Shown in pieces: positions 1-12,480 of a DNA stretch of 64,000 nucleotides. The notes beneath the pieces were generated by a model. It was given only the letters and a program-made list of their open reading frames with translations, was not told the origin of the DNA and ran no database searches. Source of the stretch: Hydrangea macrophylla (lineage: Eukaryota > Streptophyta > Magnoliopsida > Cornales > Hydrangeaceae); NCBI GenBank assembly GCA_033977485.1, contig CM066989.1, forward strand, positions 36,396,595 through 36,460,594, in the 5' to 3' direction. Numbering within the stretch: position 1 is the first letter of the stretch; every line of letters begins with the position of its first letter. A program made the translations under genes and the position numbers.

Positions 1-232
1 TTTTCCGCTGCTTATATTAAACGTTTTGTTTCAAGAAAGAATATTTCAAATGAAAACCGGATTTCTGATTTATAAATGTTTCCAAATGATGAACATATAA
101 TTCAGGTGACCCTCGGAGTCTAGGACCCGGGGAGTTACCGATTGGTGTCAAAGCCTACTGTTATGGTTTATTATTGTACTTCCGCCGGTTGACACCCCGT
201 CGCCGGGAACCGTGGCGGGGCGGGGCGTCACA
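1..232 (-). repeat. Possible truncated gypsy-type LTR at window edge
   Basis: Read on the minus strand, a sequence starting TGTGACGCCCCGCC at 232 runs GC-rich toward position 1. It resembles the 5' edge of Tekay-like gypsy LTRs, such as TGTAACACCCG in the element at 6349-24574. The other end lies outside the window, so no TSD or second LTR can be checked. This is an inference from the terminal motif only. Confidence 0.3.
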
Positions 233-245
233 ATAATTTCGTATT

Positions 246-400
246 GATGATGGTGAAGCATACAACACTTCAAAATTGTTATCACCAAGATTTGGTGTTA
301 ATGGGGGTGACACATACACCCATTCGTAGTTGCTACTACCAAATTTTGGTGTTGACGAGGGTACAACATACCACCCTTCAAAATTCATCTTGACACTTGA
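246..400. repeat. Three tandem ~54-bp units
   Basis: Units begin near 246, 299 and 353, each with a TGATGGTG-, TAATGGGG- or TGACGAGG-like start followed by a (A/T)TTTGGTGT segment. The period is a multiple of three, so a minus-strand reading frame (493 to 161) shows a matching 18-residue periodicity with recurring NFE/NYE and TP.(F/L)G. I do not recognise the peptide. It may be a fortuitous open frame through a minisatellite. Confidence 0.45.
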
Positions 401-420
401 GTCCCACCGGGCGTGCCAAA

Positions 421-1127
421 AATATTTGGTTGGAAAATTTATAAGTGTGTGCGAGCGTGCCAGGCAAGCAAATTGCCAATGTGTATGATCCAAACTTGAG
501 CCTCACCAAGAAGATTGTAGTGACGTTCGATGCCTTCACAAGGACTTTTATCCTGTGAGATGAAATACTAAATAAAATAAGCAAACTAACTAATTGACTG
601 TATGAATAATGATAAATCACTGAGATCCTACAACTTCGAAGTTGATAATAGAATGCTTCGAAGATGGTCCTAACTATTTCGAACATGCAAAAGGATGTAA
701 AAGACTAAGTATAACTAAATGCTAAACTAAAGTCTGTAACTTGCAATTTCGAATCATGATGGATAAAAGTTAAAGTAGGAATGCTAATTAACATAAACTA
801 AACTAAAGGCATATGAAGTAGAAATGGTCATGGTGACCGAATGAAGAAAAAAGATAAGAAAATGCTACATTGTGTATTGATTTGTTGGTTTGGTTAAGGA
901 CCATTATAAAGGAGTACATTACAACATATTTATAGAAGAAACCTATAACTACCAATAACCACTTATTTGAATTTAAATATCTCCCTCCCAAATAACTACC
1001 AATTTAAATTCATTACACATGTGTTTCTTCTAGGAGAAGCTCCTTCCAAAATGACTTCCATCTTCATCATCACCATTAAACTTCATGTAATCACCTTTGA
1101 TCTTCCCTTGTGATGCCAAGTGTCCTA
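421..1127 (-). repeat. Dispersed LTR-like repeat, copy A
   Basis: This segment aligns collinearly, with indels, to 31420-32040. Shared landmarks are TTTGGTTGGAAAAT, the GATGCCTT region, a TATTTATA motif (927-934) and the end ATCACCTTTGATCTTCC plus TGATGCCAAGTGTCC. TATTTATA reads as TATAAATA on the minus strand, so this may be a decayed minus-strand LTR. No TG..CA ends or TSD were identified, so family and boundaries are uncertain. Confidence 0.6.
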
Positions 1128-1514
1128 CAAGTAAAGCTACTAAATGGCTTCCATGGCAAGCCAAATAGTTTACAATAATAATAATAATATTATTATTGTA
1201 TAGTAATATAGTAACATATTAAAATGGCATAACTATACCAATATAGTAATATAGTAAAATGATATTTTATGGTATAAACACGTAGATAGAGATGTCTAAA
1301 TGTTTCTTGAAAGTGAGATTTTTTAGGATTCTTTCGATGACGTCATAACTCATAACCCTATACAAGATATCAGTATTGAGCAAGACTAACTAGCTAGGTG
1401 GCACCAGTGGTCCAGTGTAAAAGCTTCCACATATGGTTGACCAAAATGATTGGTCCGTGTAGATATGTGCTGTTATATATCTGCCATTAATGGGAATTCA
1501 CGTGCATTTTGATT

Positions 1515-1991
1515 CACGGGCGGAGTCAGGAATAATGGATTTGCGAGCGTGTTTAGAGTACTTAAAGTTATACGAGAGTTTGGAAGCAGCGCTTCTGAAT
1601 TGAAGTTTTTTAAGTCTATTTGTAATTCCGCCATTGTATGTAGAAGATTATAACTATTTTTGATATCAAGTGCTGATTTGTAAAATTTGCAATGATGGTA
1701 AAATAGTTTGAGTTGGGTTCAATGTTAAGTGACAAGAATTAAGATGTGTAAGATTACAATTAGGCCAAATATAGCATATTATGTATTTTATTTTATTTTT
1801 GGGTGGTTGGATTACCATTTTAGTAAAAAATAATATTTTGAGCCTAGTCAATATTTTTTGGGGTTGTACAATCGTAGGGGGGGGGTTGTGTTTACTAAAA
1901 ATTGAATTTTAAAAAATCTTAGGGAGGGGGGGGGGGGGGGGGGGTGGGGGGGCAGTGGTCCCCCGCCTGTCTCCACCTCCCTCCGCCCCTG
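1515..1991. mobile_element. hAT-type MITE with long G tract
   Basis: An 8-bp direct repeat, TTTTGATT, flanks the element at 1507-1514 and 1992-1999, the TSD length of hAT transposons. The ends are inverted: CACGGGCGGAG on the left, and CAGGGGCGGAG as the complement of the right end. The 477-bp interior has no coding capacity. Close to the right end lies a run of 19 G (1926-1944) and then 7 G (1946-1952), which could form a G-quadruplex. It is non-autonomous. Confidence 0.8.
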
Positions 1992-2022
1992 TTTTGATTT
2001 ATGAGTTATTGATAAAAGGAAA

Positions 2023-2190
2023 GGGTTTTGTTAACATGTGCCCTTAAGACATATGTTAAGGTTTCAAAAGTGGAAATAAATAAGAGAGATAAATACTGAA
2101 CCCCACACCGAACACTAAAACCCATTATATATACACCTTGTCACTTTTAAAACTTTAATATGTGCCCTAAACCACATGTTAACAAAATCC
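2023..2190. mobile_element. Short inverted-repeat MITE (~168 bp)
   Basis: The ends form a long imperfect inverted repeat. GGGTTTTGTTAACATGTG starts at 2023, and the complement of the right end reads GGATTTTGTTAACATGTG. Similarity continues inward about 35 bp. Flanking 9-mers match only partly, so the superfamily is unclear; Mutator-like is possible. It lies 31 bp beyond the end of the hAT MITE. No coding capacity. Confidence 0.6.
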
Positions 2191-2267
2191 ATAAGAAAAT
2201 TAATAAGGAGTCAAGCACAAAATGACTACATTTTCCTGTCATCCCAATCAAGTTCTGTATTTCTATC

Positions 2268-3137
2268 TGTTCACAGCAAGTTATATTTGGTGATTGGGCG
2301 TGCCAGAATCTGCTAGAATTCAGTGTGTGATTGTGAACTTATAATTCTTACAGGTGTGAATAAGACTAACTTTGAATCAGACGATTGTATGTAATAAACA
2401 AGAATTAAATTTACTGAAATTTGTCAAATAGTATTAAGTTTGATAAATATTAAGATCTAATAAATAACTCCAACATGGCATCGAAATTCATTCTCAACGA
2501 TGTAGCAAGATTACAAACACTTGAGGAATGGAAAAGGTACAGCAACTAAGAAACTGCACTTAGAAACTAAGAATCTAAGAAATGTGAGATGAAATCTAAG
2601 CTATTGGATGCTGTTATGGATATTTCAGAATGCTGATTTCGAGTTTTGGGTGTGCAAGAGAGCCTTCTGATGCCCTTTCTTTGTATTTATAGTGTCACAC
2701 TAGTCCTCAATTGTTCCGGACGTGCTTCCGTGATTTTCGGCCTCAATGCCCACGTCGGGGTACACGCGTTCAATGTTTAACTGTCATTCATCAGTCACGT
2801 TTGTCCGATTTAATCCCTCCTGGATCGGACAGATGCGTGGTCCTTACTTTCTTCACCTTGGCTTGTCCTCTCTCGAATCGTGCGAAAGGACACATCTTCC
2901 CTGATTAGCCTTGGGTAGACAATGGACATCCTTTGCCTTGATTTAACATTCTGAAATAGTTGATACCCATTCTTCGGGGTTGCACACCTTGTTGACATCG
3001 GTCTGGACTCCAACCTCCGGCTAATCTTTAGTGTTGTTAGCTTTGCCCCAAACAATTTCATGCCATCAAGTCCATTCATCCTTGGCCCAACTTGACCCTG
3101 GTGGCCCAATAGGCCAAGCATATTTTGGGCGTTAACA
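2268..3137 (-). mobile_element. Solo LTR, 870 bp, TSD CTATC
   Basis: Perfect 5-bp duplications CTATC flank the segment (2263-2267 and 3138-3142). It begins TGTT and ends AACA, the canonical inverted LTR termini. On the minus strand it starts TGTTAACGCCCAAAATATG, like plant gypsy LTRs, and has a TATAAATA box at 2691-2684. No internal domain or partner LTR is present, so this looks like a solo LTR left by LTR-LTR recombination. Minus-strand orientation is inferred from the TATA box. Confidence 0.82.
2684..2831 (-). promoter_or_regulatory. TATA box with upstream inverted repeat in solo LTR
   Basis: On the minus strand TATAAATA is at 2691-2684. About 110 bp upstream is a perfect inverted pair, TGTCCGAT (2802-2809) and ATCGGACA (2824-2831), in a CpG-containing stretch. 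The promoter role is inferred from position. Confidence 0.5.
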
Positions 3138-3142
3138 CTATC

Positions 3143-3654
3143 ATTTTAAGACTTTTGTTTTAAATCTGTCAATCATTACAAACAACTACTTCAACTGGTT
3201 CAAATTGGTTAGTACTTTACTTTCAGCTATTCTCTATAGATTTTATATTTTTTTCTCAGCAAAAATTAATTTTATTTATCATGGATAACCCATGGAGTAA
3301 GAAACACCGACACTTCTAAGAAGGTAACATATCGCGTGTCATCTCGTGTCTGACGCACGGACACGACACTTCATGGATACTTTTCCTGCAATGTCGACGT
3401 ATAATTTTTTAGGATTTTATCGTGTCGACATGCCTGTATCGTGTCGTAATGTTTATGTCCGTACTTCATAGATAGAACAAAAGGATCAACTCTTACAATT
3501 CAAAGCCAAATGATGCAAGAAAGACCTCAACATCTGGTGCTTATAAGAACATAATTATTCAAGATACGATCACAATTCCATAAGCTAACCAGAACTGAGA
3601 CTTTCCAATAAATCCAATCCAAACACTACTTCACTATTATGCTCTGAGCTCACT
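3143..3654. other. Spacer with decayed CGTGTC-type repeats
   Basis: No gene is recognisable. Between about 3330 and 3465 there are repeated GTGTC/GACAC words in both orientations (for example CGCGTGTC, GGACACGACAC, ATCGTGTCGACA), suggesting a decayed small inverted-repeat element without clear ends. Confidence 0.35.
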
Positions 3655-6343
3655 TTGGGCCATGTTCAGCGGGAGCTAAAGTTAAAAAGGAAGAACTCTT
3701 CGGCTTAGGGAGGGTGATGTGCCTGAGAGGGTTGTGGATAAGATTCAGCGTTTCACAAGAGATCAATGAGCTACTTGAAAGGGAGGAAATTATGTGGCGT
3801 CAGTGGTCTAGAGTTATCTGGCTCAATTGTGGGGACAAAAACACATCTTTCTTCCATTAGAAGGCTTCTCAGAGACACGCGAGAAATATTATTATGGGGT
3901 TGGAGTACCCTAATAGACTTTGGAATGAAGACATCCAACATGTCCACGATAATATTCTTTTATACTTCCAGGACATTTTTACGGCTTCTTCAAGGGGGGA
4001 TTTTGAGGAAATTTTATAGCCGGCTAGACGCTTGGTGACAGATGGTACGAATCGGCTTCTTTTCCAAGAGGTTTCAGTTGAGGACGTAAAGAGTGCAATT
4101 TTTTCTATGCATCCTAATAGGCTCCGGGTCCTGATGGTATGTCTCCTTTGTTCTTCCAGACTTTTTGACATGTTACTGGTCCTGATTTGGTTGAACTTGT
4201 AAAAGGATTCTTTCGTACGGGTTCTCTTCCAGTTAGCCTTGATGATAGCCATATTGTTTTGATCCCCAAGGTGAAGAACCCGAGGAAGGTTTCTGAGTAT
4301 CGTCCTATCAATTTGTGCAAGGTTGCTTACAAAGTTGTGTAAAAGGTCATGACTAACCGCCTCAAACCTTTCCTTCCCTCCATTGTGTCTCTTAACCAGA
4401 GCGCGTTTGTTCTGGGTAGATTAATTACAAATAATGTTTTGGTGGCGGTCGAGGCAATTTATTGGCTTAAATTAAAGAAAAAGGGTCTTGTCAGGCATAT
4501 GGCTTTCAAACTTGACATGAGTAAGGCTTATGACCGAGTGGAGTGGTCCTTTCTCGAGATTATTTTGCTTCGAATGGGTTTGTCAAGTAATTAGGTAAAG
4601 CTGATCATGGAATGTGTTTGATCAGTCTCTTTTGCGGTGCTAATCAATAGAGAACCTTCTAATCAGTTTAAGCCATCGAGGGGTCTTCGGCAGGGTGACG
4701 CACTCCCTCCATATCTTTTTATTTGTGTGCCGAGGTCCTTTCTCTTTGCCTCACAGAGGCGGAAAAGAGGAGACATATTTCTGGTATTCGAATTTTCCAC
4801 GAGGGGCCGATGCTTACTCATCTTTTCTTTACAGATGATAGTCTCCTGTTTTGTAGGGCTTCAGTTCCTGAGTATCAGATGGTTATGGATGTTTTAACCC
4901 TCTATGAGGCCGCTTCGGGTTAGAAAATTAATGTCCAAAAGTCCAACGTCTTCTTTAGTCCCAATATAACTACAACTGTTAGATCAAATATCCACCAAGT
5001 TATGGGTGTTCAGGGTATTAGTGAACATGAAAAATATTTGGGGCTCCCATCACTCATTGGCAGGTCAAAGAGACAGATTTTTAATACGCTTCATGATCGT
5101 ATAAATCATAAAGTCAAAGGTTGGAAAGAGAAATGTTTGTCCTGGGGTGGTAGAGAAGTTCTGATTAAAGCTATTGCCCAAGCGGTGCCTACTTATGCTA
5201 TGTCGTGTTTACGTCTACCTACATCACTTTTTTACAAAATCTCTCAATTTTATCGCGCTTCTAGTGGGGTCAGATTGGGGAGAAATGAAAAATTCACTAG
5301 ACAAAATGGTCATCTTTGTGCGTTAAAAAGGAGGATGGTGAGGTGGGCTTTTGTGACTTTAACGCTCTCAATAGAGCTTTATTGGCTAAAAAAGCATGGC
5401 GACTGCTGATTGACCAGAATTCCTTACTGTCGAGATTGCATCAGGCAAATGTTTTCCCCACACGAATATGCTTCATGCCCCTCTTGGTCATAACCCATCC
5501 TTTACTTGGAGGAGTATTCACGGTTCCTTGGATCTTCTTAAGATGGGGGTTTGGTTTTGGGTTGGAATTGTCGGTCAATTAGGTTGGGTATGGACCCTTG
5601 GTTGCCTATGCCATCTACATTTAAGCATGTTTCTCCGATTCCTTTTGAGGGCAGACTTGCTCCAGTTTGTTCCTTAAGTTGCACCGAGGGATAGATGGGA
5701 TGAGAATAAATTGAATTAGACATTTCTGCCTCATGAAGTGGAGTTGATTCATTCTATTGCTCTCCTGGGTAGTCAGGCTGAAGATGTGTGGGTGTGGCAT
5801 TAGGAGAAAAAGGGTTGTTTCACTGTGCATTTGACATACCATGTTGAGATGCTTTGAAAGAGGACAGACTCAGGGACATGATCTGCTTCTAGCTCTGCAT
5901 AGGCTTTCCCTTAGAAGAAATTATAGCACGTGGTGGTTCCTACCAAAGTGAGGCATCTTATTTGACTGGCTTGTAAGAAGTTTATCTTGCAAATTGAGCC
6001 TGAAGAAAAGATGTATTATGGAGGATGATCAGTGTCCGGTGTGTGGTGGTGGTGCCGAATCTGTCTCCCATGTTTTATGTTGGTGCCCTAAGTTGATGCG
6101 TATTTGCCCGGTTGAATTTAAAAAGTTTGGTCTTAACATGGAATTTTGTGATTGGGTTTGTTGTATGCTTAAGCAGAAGAGTGATGATTTTTTAAAAAAG
6201 TTTGGGGCCACGGTTTGGAACATCTAGAGTGCTCGGAGTAAGTGGATTATGGAGGGGGTTCGGGTTGAACTTGAAACTACGGTTGCAGCCGTTTTTTCAT
6301 TTGTTTTAGAGTTTATGCAAGCCTTCGAGGTTCTTGAGAATTT
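3655..6343 (+). pseudogene. LINE ORF2 remnant, part 1: reverse transcriptase and zinc-binding region
   Basis: Degenerate plus-strand frames read through a plant L1-type LINE ORF2. In order they show the pre-RT segment (3766-4050), RT finger and palm with LNQSAFV and DMSKAYDRVEW (4349-4594), the RGLRQGDALPPYLF block (4690), FTDDS in place of the usual YADD-type palm (about 4830), KYLGLPSLIGR plus GGREVLIKA (5035-5170), and a CPVCGG..ES..H.L..C zinc-binding segment (6034-6080). The endonuclease is absent, so the copy is 5'-truncated. Stops and frameshifts are frequent. The reading frame is cut at 6348 by the gypsy element and resumes at 24580. Confidence 0.85.
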
Positions 6344-6348
6344 AACTC

Positions 6349-9300
6349 TGTCACACCCCAACCCGCCTCGGACGGATTAGGACACTTGTAACAAAGCCCA
6401 CATGCCAAATCACCCTTAATTTACTAAGAAAACACAAATTAGACTTCATAAAATTGCTTTAGTGACACAAAATAGCCCCAAGGGCAAAATTGTCATTAAA
6501 TAAGTATATTTAAATTTTATTCCAAAAGATAGGTCTTTAAGTCCCGGTTCTAACGCAAAAAGCGGTGTGCGAATCCGAGTTTTGTAGAAGGAGATATGCT
6601 AGTTTCCGTAAAAGTCAGCAGCTGCTAGAAACTGGGCCGGATCAATCCGCCCTTTAAGGCCGGATCGATCCGTGATGGCATTTTCAAGTAGAAAGTCCCC
6701 CAAAAAGGGGCGGATCGATCCGTGGAAAAAGACGAATCGACCCGGCTTTGGCAGAACAGCTCCCTATTGCTAAAAACATCAATTTTTCAAGTTCAAAACA
6801 TTACCAAACTTCACCAAACCTTGTGGAAGCATTAAAAATCATTCTCAAAGCATTTCCAAATGTTCCTAACCATTAACACAACATCCCTAAGCATAGATTG
6901 ACAATCAAACAAACAAATTCTTCTCATGGATCATAATTCTACATCAAAATTTACATTTTAACACAATGCTTGCATAGTTTCTCAACCAAAGAAAATTAAG
7001 TTCAATTGACAACCAAATTTACTTACTATCCCAAGTTTCCTTTCCAATATACATAATATGTGACTTGCAAGTGCAATTTATACCAAAAGACCCTTACTAC
7101 CCAACTTAAATTAACATATTACAAGAACTTTCAAAACACAAGTTGACACTAATATTCTCAAAACACAAGTTATTTACAACACTTGAAGTATAAGGATTAC
7201 AACCAAACCAATACATCTATATATATGAACATGAAACACATCTCACAACCCCACGTCCAACCCGTCGTGCGGATCATTTTCTCTCCTCTTCCCGTGCTGT
7301 ACCTGCGATGGTTATTGATCTTGTCAGAATCAAGATATAAAAGTATTCTTTACTTGCTAAGATTTGTAGTGTGGAAGTAAAGGTCGAACCCACAGAGATT
7401 GAATTACTAAAACACTTTAATTTTATAAACCTTAAGTCTAGTTAATTAAGAAAACATAACTTTGATTTTGATTTTAATTAAACTAAGAACGGTGAAAATA
7501 AATCTAAACTATGAAAGCAATTAAAAAGTTGTTGTAAATGATATTTAAAGTGAACCTAGGATTGTAAATCCACCACTAGCTTTGTAATAAGGGTATTTAT
7601 GCATTCAATTAGCTTATTACATTGGATTATAATGGGGAATTGTAGCTATAAGCCCAATTCCTCCGTCAAAAAGATGACTACGATTTAAGTACCAAAATAA
7701 TGCATCTTTGGTTGGCACAGATTGTCTCACACTAAACTAGGGTTGCGGCACAATCCGTCTTTCCTAGGCATGAACTATTCGGCTACTTGATATCACAATT
7801 CAATTAAGCACTATTACATGTAAATAATCCATACAAGCACAGAAAATATAGATCATTGAGCACATCACATTCAAAATAGATCTAAGACAAAAATAAACTT
7901 TGAAAGTAACGATGTAATCAATAGAAGTTTGATTTTAGTATTTAACATCCTCGAAACATGTAATCATCATCCATACATAATAAAACTAAAAGAAAAACAA
8001 AAATAACACCCTATTACTTGGCTAGGGTTTCATTGAAACCCTAGATCTTGGTTTCAGCGGTCATGGAATCCAGGATTGTCAAGAGGTTGATGGAAGAGGC
8101 CATGGGAATCCTTGGTCTTTTCTTCTTCTCCTTGATTTCCTCTCTTCAATGGCTGAAGTTTAAATTGTATATGGATATTTCTAATGTTGTAAAATGTTTT
8201 GTAACCACAAAATTGATTTAGAATAGGATTTATATAGAGTTTGGAAGGATTTAGGAAGCTTTCTTAAGCCAAATCGCACTAAAACTGCTGTTTTTACGTT
8301 TCTGGACGTATTCAGCCAATTCGGATCGCACAGAGCCTTCAGTACATCGAAATACGCATTTTTCACTTTTTAAATGGGTCGCTCACGCAGGTCACGCATG
8401 CGGGTCGCTTCAGTGACCTGGCCATTTTTCCATTTTTCTCAGATTTTCTCAACTTCGCGCACCGATCATAGAATTACGATAACTTTTGACTCGGACCTTG
8501 CATTGACTCATCGTTTATGGGAACGTGTCCGTAACTCGAGGATCTATATTTTTTATCTCTGGAGAAATTTCTCAAATCTAAAGTATTCCTAGTCAAAAAT
8601 GTAATTTTCCGAGGCTGTTACTGCATTCAGCTTTCAATGGAATCATCTTTTGAGCCCAGAATGACTTCCAAAGCCACTAATCATTGAATTTTTGTGCATT
8701 TTCAAGTTAAAGCTCCAAAAACTACAAAATTTAGAATGCTTATTAAAAAAACTAATAACTACATGAAATGGGCTAACAAAGCGTATCTTTAGGACTATAA
8801 ACAACAACTATTCATCGCCGATTATTTATTCAATAAACACAACAGAAAACACATTTTCGTTTAAGCTTTCGCTTAGTGAGGAAACTAATCATACTATTGA
8901 ATGTTCAATATGCAAATGCAACAATCATTATAAACAACAACAATTTGATCTCTGAAAAGTCAAGTCATTCCAGCCACCACCCCCGGGTCCTTCTCACCTC
9001 AGATCTTTCTCACTTTTGGTGCATATAGCGCAACACACACTCTCTTGTGACCCCGAAGGCGTCACCGGCATTTCATTGTGGTCATCACCACGTCCTACTC
9101 ATTGAGGACGTCCTATCCCTTACACATGGGACCTATAAATGGTGACACCTACTTGACTTCATTTTGATCCACATAAGCATATAAGCAACTTTGCATATAA
9201 GCATAACAAATTCACATACTTGACATGCTTTTTACCCAAATTCATCAATATACATGTACATAAGCAAGAGTTAAGCATCTATTTGCAACAATTATCACAT

Positions 9301-10207
9301 AAACATAACTAAACATCCAATTTTGGGATTAGAGCACTCACCTCCTCAATTTGTTAGCAAATTAAGCCTAGAATCTCAATTCCTTCCAAATTCTAGCTCA
9401 ATTTTAAACCGGTAACAATCCTACATAAGTTTGGTACCATAAACATCGTCTATCAAAAGTGGTTGTCATAAAAAGGTTGCTGAAAATGAAAACAAATTAC
9501 ATGCATGTGATCCTCTTACCTCCACAAGTCTAAAAATGGTCTCAGATGATAAATTCGACGTTGGACGGTGAAGCAACGACAAGAAAACGGTGTTGAGGAA
9601 TCCGTTGCTAACTTGGAGCTCTCGTTCTCTCTAATTTCTATGAATTCCAACTGTGAATTGTGAGAGTACAACACATATGCTATACATGCATGTGTGTTTA
9701 CACCTCTTACCCATAATCTCATTTACACCCCCCAATTTTTCTTAAGCTTTATTATGAAACCCCCAAGTTAATTACATCAACTACCTAACTTTTCTACATG
9801 GATTTAATCTAAATCCCGCGTGGGTCCCAAACATGGTCCCACATAAATTATGAGGTTGCTATTAAATGTACCAATTATGAATTATGTTCAAATACGCCCT
9901 CACATGGGTACCCAATTTGGTCCCCTTAACCTATCATAAAACATAATAATATCTTTAAATATTTAAACAAGTACTCATATAAACATATAATAATGACATC
10001 AAAATGAAAATTATTTAAATCGACCCTCGTTGGGCCCCGCATTTATACCAGTTCTGCCTTTCACAGAACTTTCATCTGTGTCCGCATTTAAACAGATTTT
10101 CACATGTGGGTTCATAACCCCACCTTAAATCATCTCATATATTAATTATCTTTAAGTAACGCATATAAATACCAAATTAATCTTATCTTCCAGGTACGGG
10201 TGTTACA
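6349..10207 (-). repeat. 3' LTR of the gypsy element (interrupted)
   Basis: Collinear with 22163-24574 once the insertion at 7316-8824 is removed, giving about 2.35 kb. The shared outer edge is TCACACCCCAACCCGCCTCGG; the inner edge on the minus strand is TGTAACACCCGTACC. It carries GGATCGATCC-type palindromes around 6655-6725. The element runs on the minus strand, so this low-coordinate copy is the 3' LTR. Confidence 0.9.
7316..8824 (-). mobile_element. Solo LTR of the Tat-type family, ~1.5 kb
   Basis: It starts TGATCTTGTCAGAATCAAGA, exactly like the LTRs at 13715 and 17225, and stays collinear with them to a decayed ...CCGAT end. Flanks are GTTAT (7311-7315) and TTTAT (8825-8829), a TSD with one mismatch. 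The intact sister LTR at about 23104 reads straight through this site (GGTTATTCAATAACC), which confirms insertion. A minus-strand TATATAAA box lies at 8236-8229. No internal domain or second LTR is present. Confidence 0.85.
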
Positions 10208-10223
10208 TTTCTCCCTCCCTTTT
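10208..10223 (-). promoter_or_regulatory. Polypurine tract of the gypsy element
   Basis: The plus strand reads TTTCTCCCTCCCTTTT, so the minus strand is AAAAGGGAGGGAGAAA directly before the 3' LTR start TGTAACACC. This is the expected site for plus-strand DNA priming and fixes the element's orientation. Confidence 0.85.
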
Positions 10224-10256
10224 AAGAAGTTTGTCCCCAAACTTATCCTTACCTTG

Positions 10257-11743
10257 TCAGTCGAACAAGTGCGGGTACTTCTCCCTGATTTCATTCTCCC
10301 GTTTCCAAGTTGCCTCTTCAATGCTATGGCTACGCCAAAGAACCATAACTAGCGGTATTGTCTTTGTTCTTAACACTTGGCCTTTTCTATCTAGAATTTG
10401 TACCGAATGTTCAACATATGTCATGTCTTCTCGGACTTCCAACGATTTCGGTTCAAGAATATGACTCGGATCCGACACATAACGCCTAAGCGTAGACACA
10501 TGGAACACCTTATGAACATGTGCCAACTCTTGTGGCAAATCCAACCTATAAGCTACCGGTCCCACCTTATTCAGGATCAGAAATGGTCCAACATATCTTG
10601 GACTTAACTTACCTTTCTTACCAAACCGCATAATGCCCTTTGAAGGCGAAACTTTCAAGAATACATAGTCACCGATCTCAAACTCCAACGGTCTTCTACT
10701 CGTATCAGCATAACTTTTGTAGCGACATTGTGCCACTTGAAACCGTTGTTTAATCAACTTAACTTTGTCGGTTGTAATTTGCACAATTTCCAGCCCTAGA
10801 AGTTTCTTCTCCCTAACCTCTGTCCAACACACGGGTGATCTACATTTCCTACCATACAATGCCTCAAAAGGCGCCATTCCAATGCTTGTTTGGTAACTAT
10901 TATTATACAAAAAACTCAATTAACGGTAAGTGAGTTTCCTAGTAAGCCTTGAAATCCATAACACAGACCCTAAGCATATCTTCTAGAATCTGAATAACCC
11001 ATTCCGACTGATCGTCAGTTTGCGGGTGAAAAGTCGTGCTAAAATGTAAAGCTGTCTCCATTGCTCTTTATAGCCCTTCCCAAAATCTAGACAAAACGTG
11101 TATCACAATCCAAAATAATAGATACCGGTGCCCGGTGCAATCTCACAATCTCTTTAACATAGAGTTCTGCTAACTTCATCGGGTCTGTGGTCTTAATCGA
11201 CAAAAAGTGGCCTGACTTAGTCAATCAGTCAATGTTCATCCAAATGCTATCATTAGATCTAGGAGATCTCGGCAATCCAGATACAAAATCCATTGTAATG
11301 TGCTCCCATTTTCATTCCGGTATTTCCAATGGTTTTATTTCCCCAGCAGGTAGTTGATGTTCAAGCTTTAGCAATTGACATGTCATACATTTGGCTACAT
11401 ATTCAGTAACTTCACATTTCATACCACTCCACCAATAGACCTCTCTCAAATCTCTATACATTTTTGTACTACTCGGATGCACGGAATACCGAGTACCATG
11501 AGCTTCTTCTAAAATTCTTTCCTTAAGGTTGCCTACATTAGGCACACATAATCGATTAATATACCATAGTACCCCATCATGCAAACTAAATTCTGGCCGT
11601 TTAGCTTCAGGTAATTCATCCACAACTTTCTTCAAGTTTGGATCCAAGAATTGATTTGTTTTAATCTCTCCAATCAAATCAGGTTGTGCTATAATCGTTG
11701 CCATGAAGCCACCTTCAACTCTAGGAATCACTTCTAACTCCAA
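10257..11743 (-). pseudogene. pol: Gypsy integrase with chromodomain-like C-terminus (broken)
   Basis: Three minus-strand blocks form an integrase. Block 11743-11312 holds the N-terminal zinc-binding region, with histidines in EEAHGTRYSVH and cysteines in AKCMTCQLLK. Block 11311-10920 is the catalytic core, readable only with stops (MDFVSGLPRS and the later YNNSYQTSIGMAPFEALYGR). Block 10919-10257 has the GPY/F-type segment (KLSPRYVGPFLIL..VGPVAYRL) and a C-terminus ending VLWRSHSIEEATWKRENEI, the chromodomain-like tail of Tekay/Del chromoviruses. Such tails direct integration into heterochromatin in related elements. This copy cannot encode a full enzyme. Confidence 0.88.
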
Positions 11744-11791
11744 TCATTCAAACTCTTTCATTAACCCTTTTTGTGTCGTCAAAACACTTGC

Positions 11792-12480
11792 CTAACTTTT
11801 TGATGATTTTTTACTCAAAGCATCGGCGACCACATTCGCCTTACCCGGATGATATTGAATTTTCAGGTCATAGTCCTTTATTAATTCCAACCATCTTCGC
11901 TGTCGCATATTTATATCCCTCTGGGTAAACAAGTACTTTAAGCTCTTGTGGTCGGTGAAAATTTCACAAGTTTCCCCGTATAAGTAGTGTTGCCAAATCT
12001 TTAGAGCAAAGATTACCGCAGCAAGTTCCAAGTCATGAGTTGGATAGTTCTTCTCATGAGTTCTCAATTGCCTCGAAGCATATGCTATCACTTTACCCCC
12101 TTGCATAAGAACACATCCCAAGCCTTGATGAGAAGCCTCACTATAGATGCTAAATCCTCCCGTACTTGTCGGAATTGCAAGAATCAGAGCAGACGTCAAC
12201 TTACTTTTCAATGTCTGGAAACATTCCTCACATTCTTTCCCCTATTTAAACAGAACATCTTTTCTCATTAATGTTGTCATTGGACTCGTAATCTTTGAGA
12301 AATTCCGTACAAACCTTCTATAATACCCAACCAACCCTAGAAAACTACGAATTTCTGACACGTTAATTGGTCTCGCCCAATTCATAACAGCTTCTATTTT
12401 ATGCTAATCAACTAACACACCATCCTTGGAAATAACATAACCAAGAAAGGTAACACTTGCTAACTAGAATTCACTTTTCT
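11792..12480 (-). pseudogene. pol: Gypsy RT connection and RNase H domain (broken)
   Basis: The minus strand from 12480 reads, with stops, through the RT thumb/connection (LGYVISKDGV, then [14 protein letters not shown]). It then enters an open block (12211-11792) with the RNase H region: [31 protein letters not shown], and the C-terminal [10 protein letters not shown]. The usual first catalytic aspartate (SDASHQ in relatives) appears here as glutamate (SEASHQ). RNase H normally removes the RNA template during reverse transcription. Confidence 0.85.

Noticed and set aside
10231..10607. Plus-strand frames opposite the gypsy integrase
   Set aside because: Antisense shadows of the minus-strand integrase C-terminus, which has clear family motifs.
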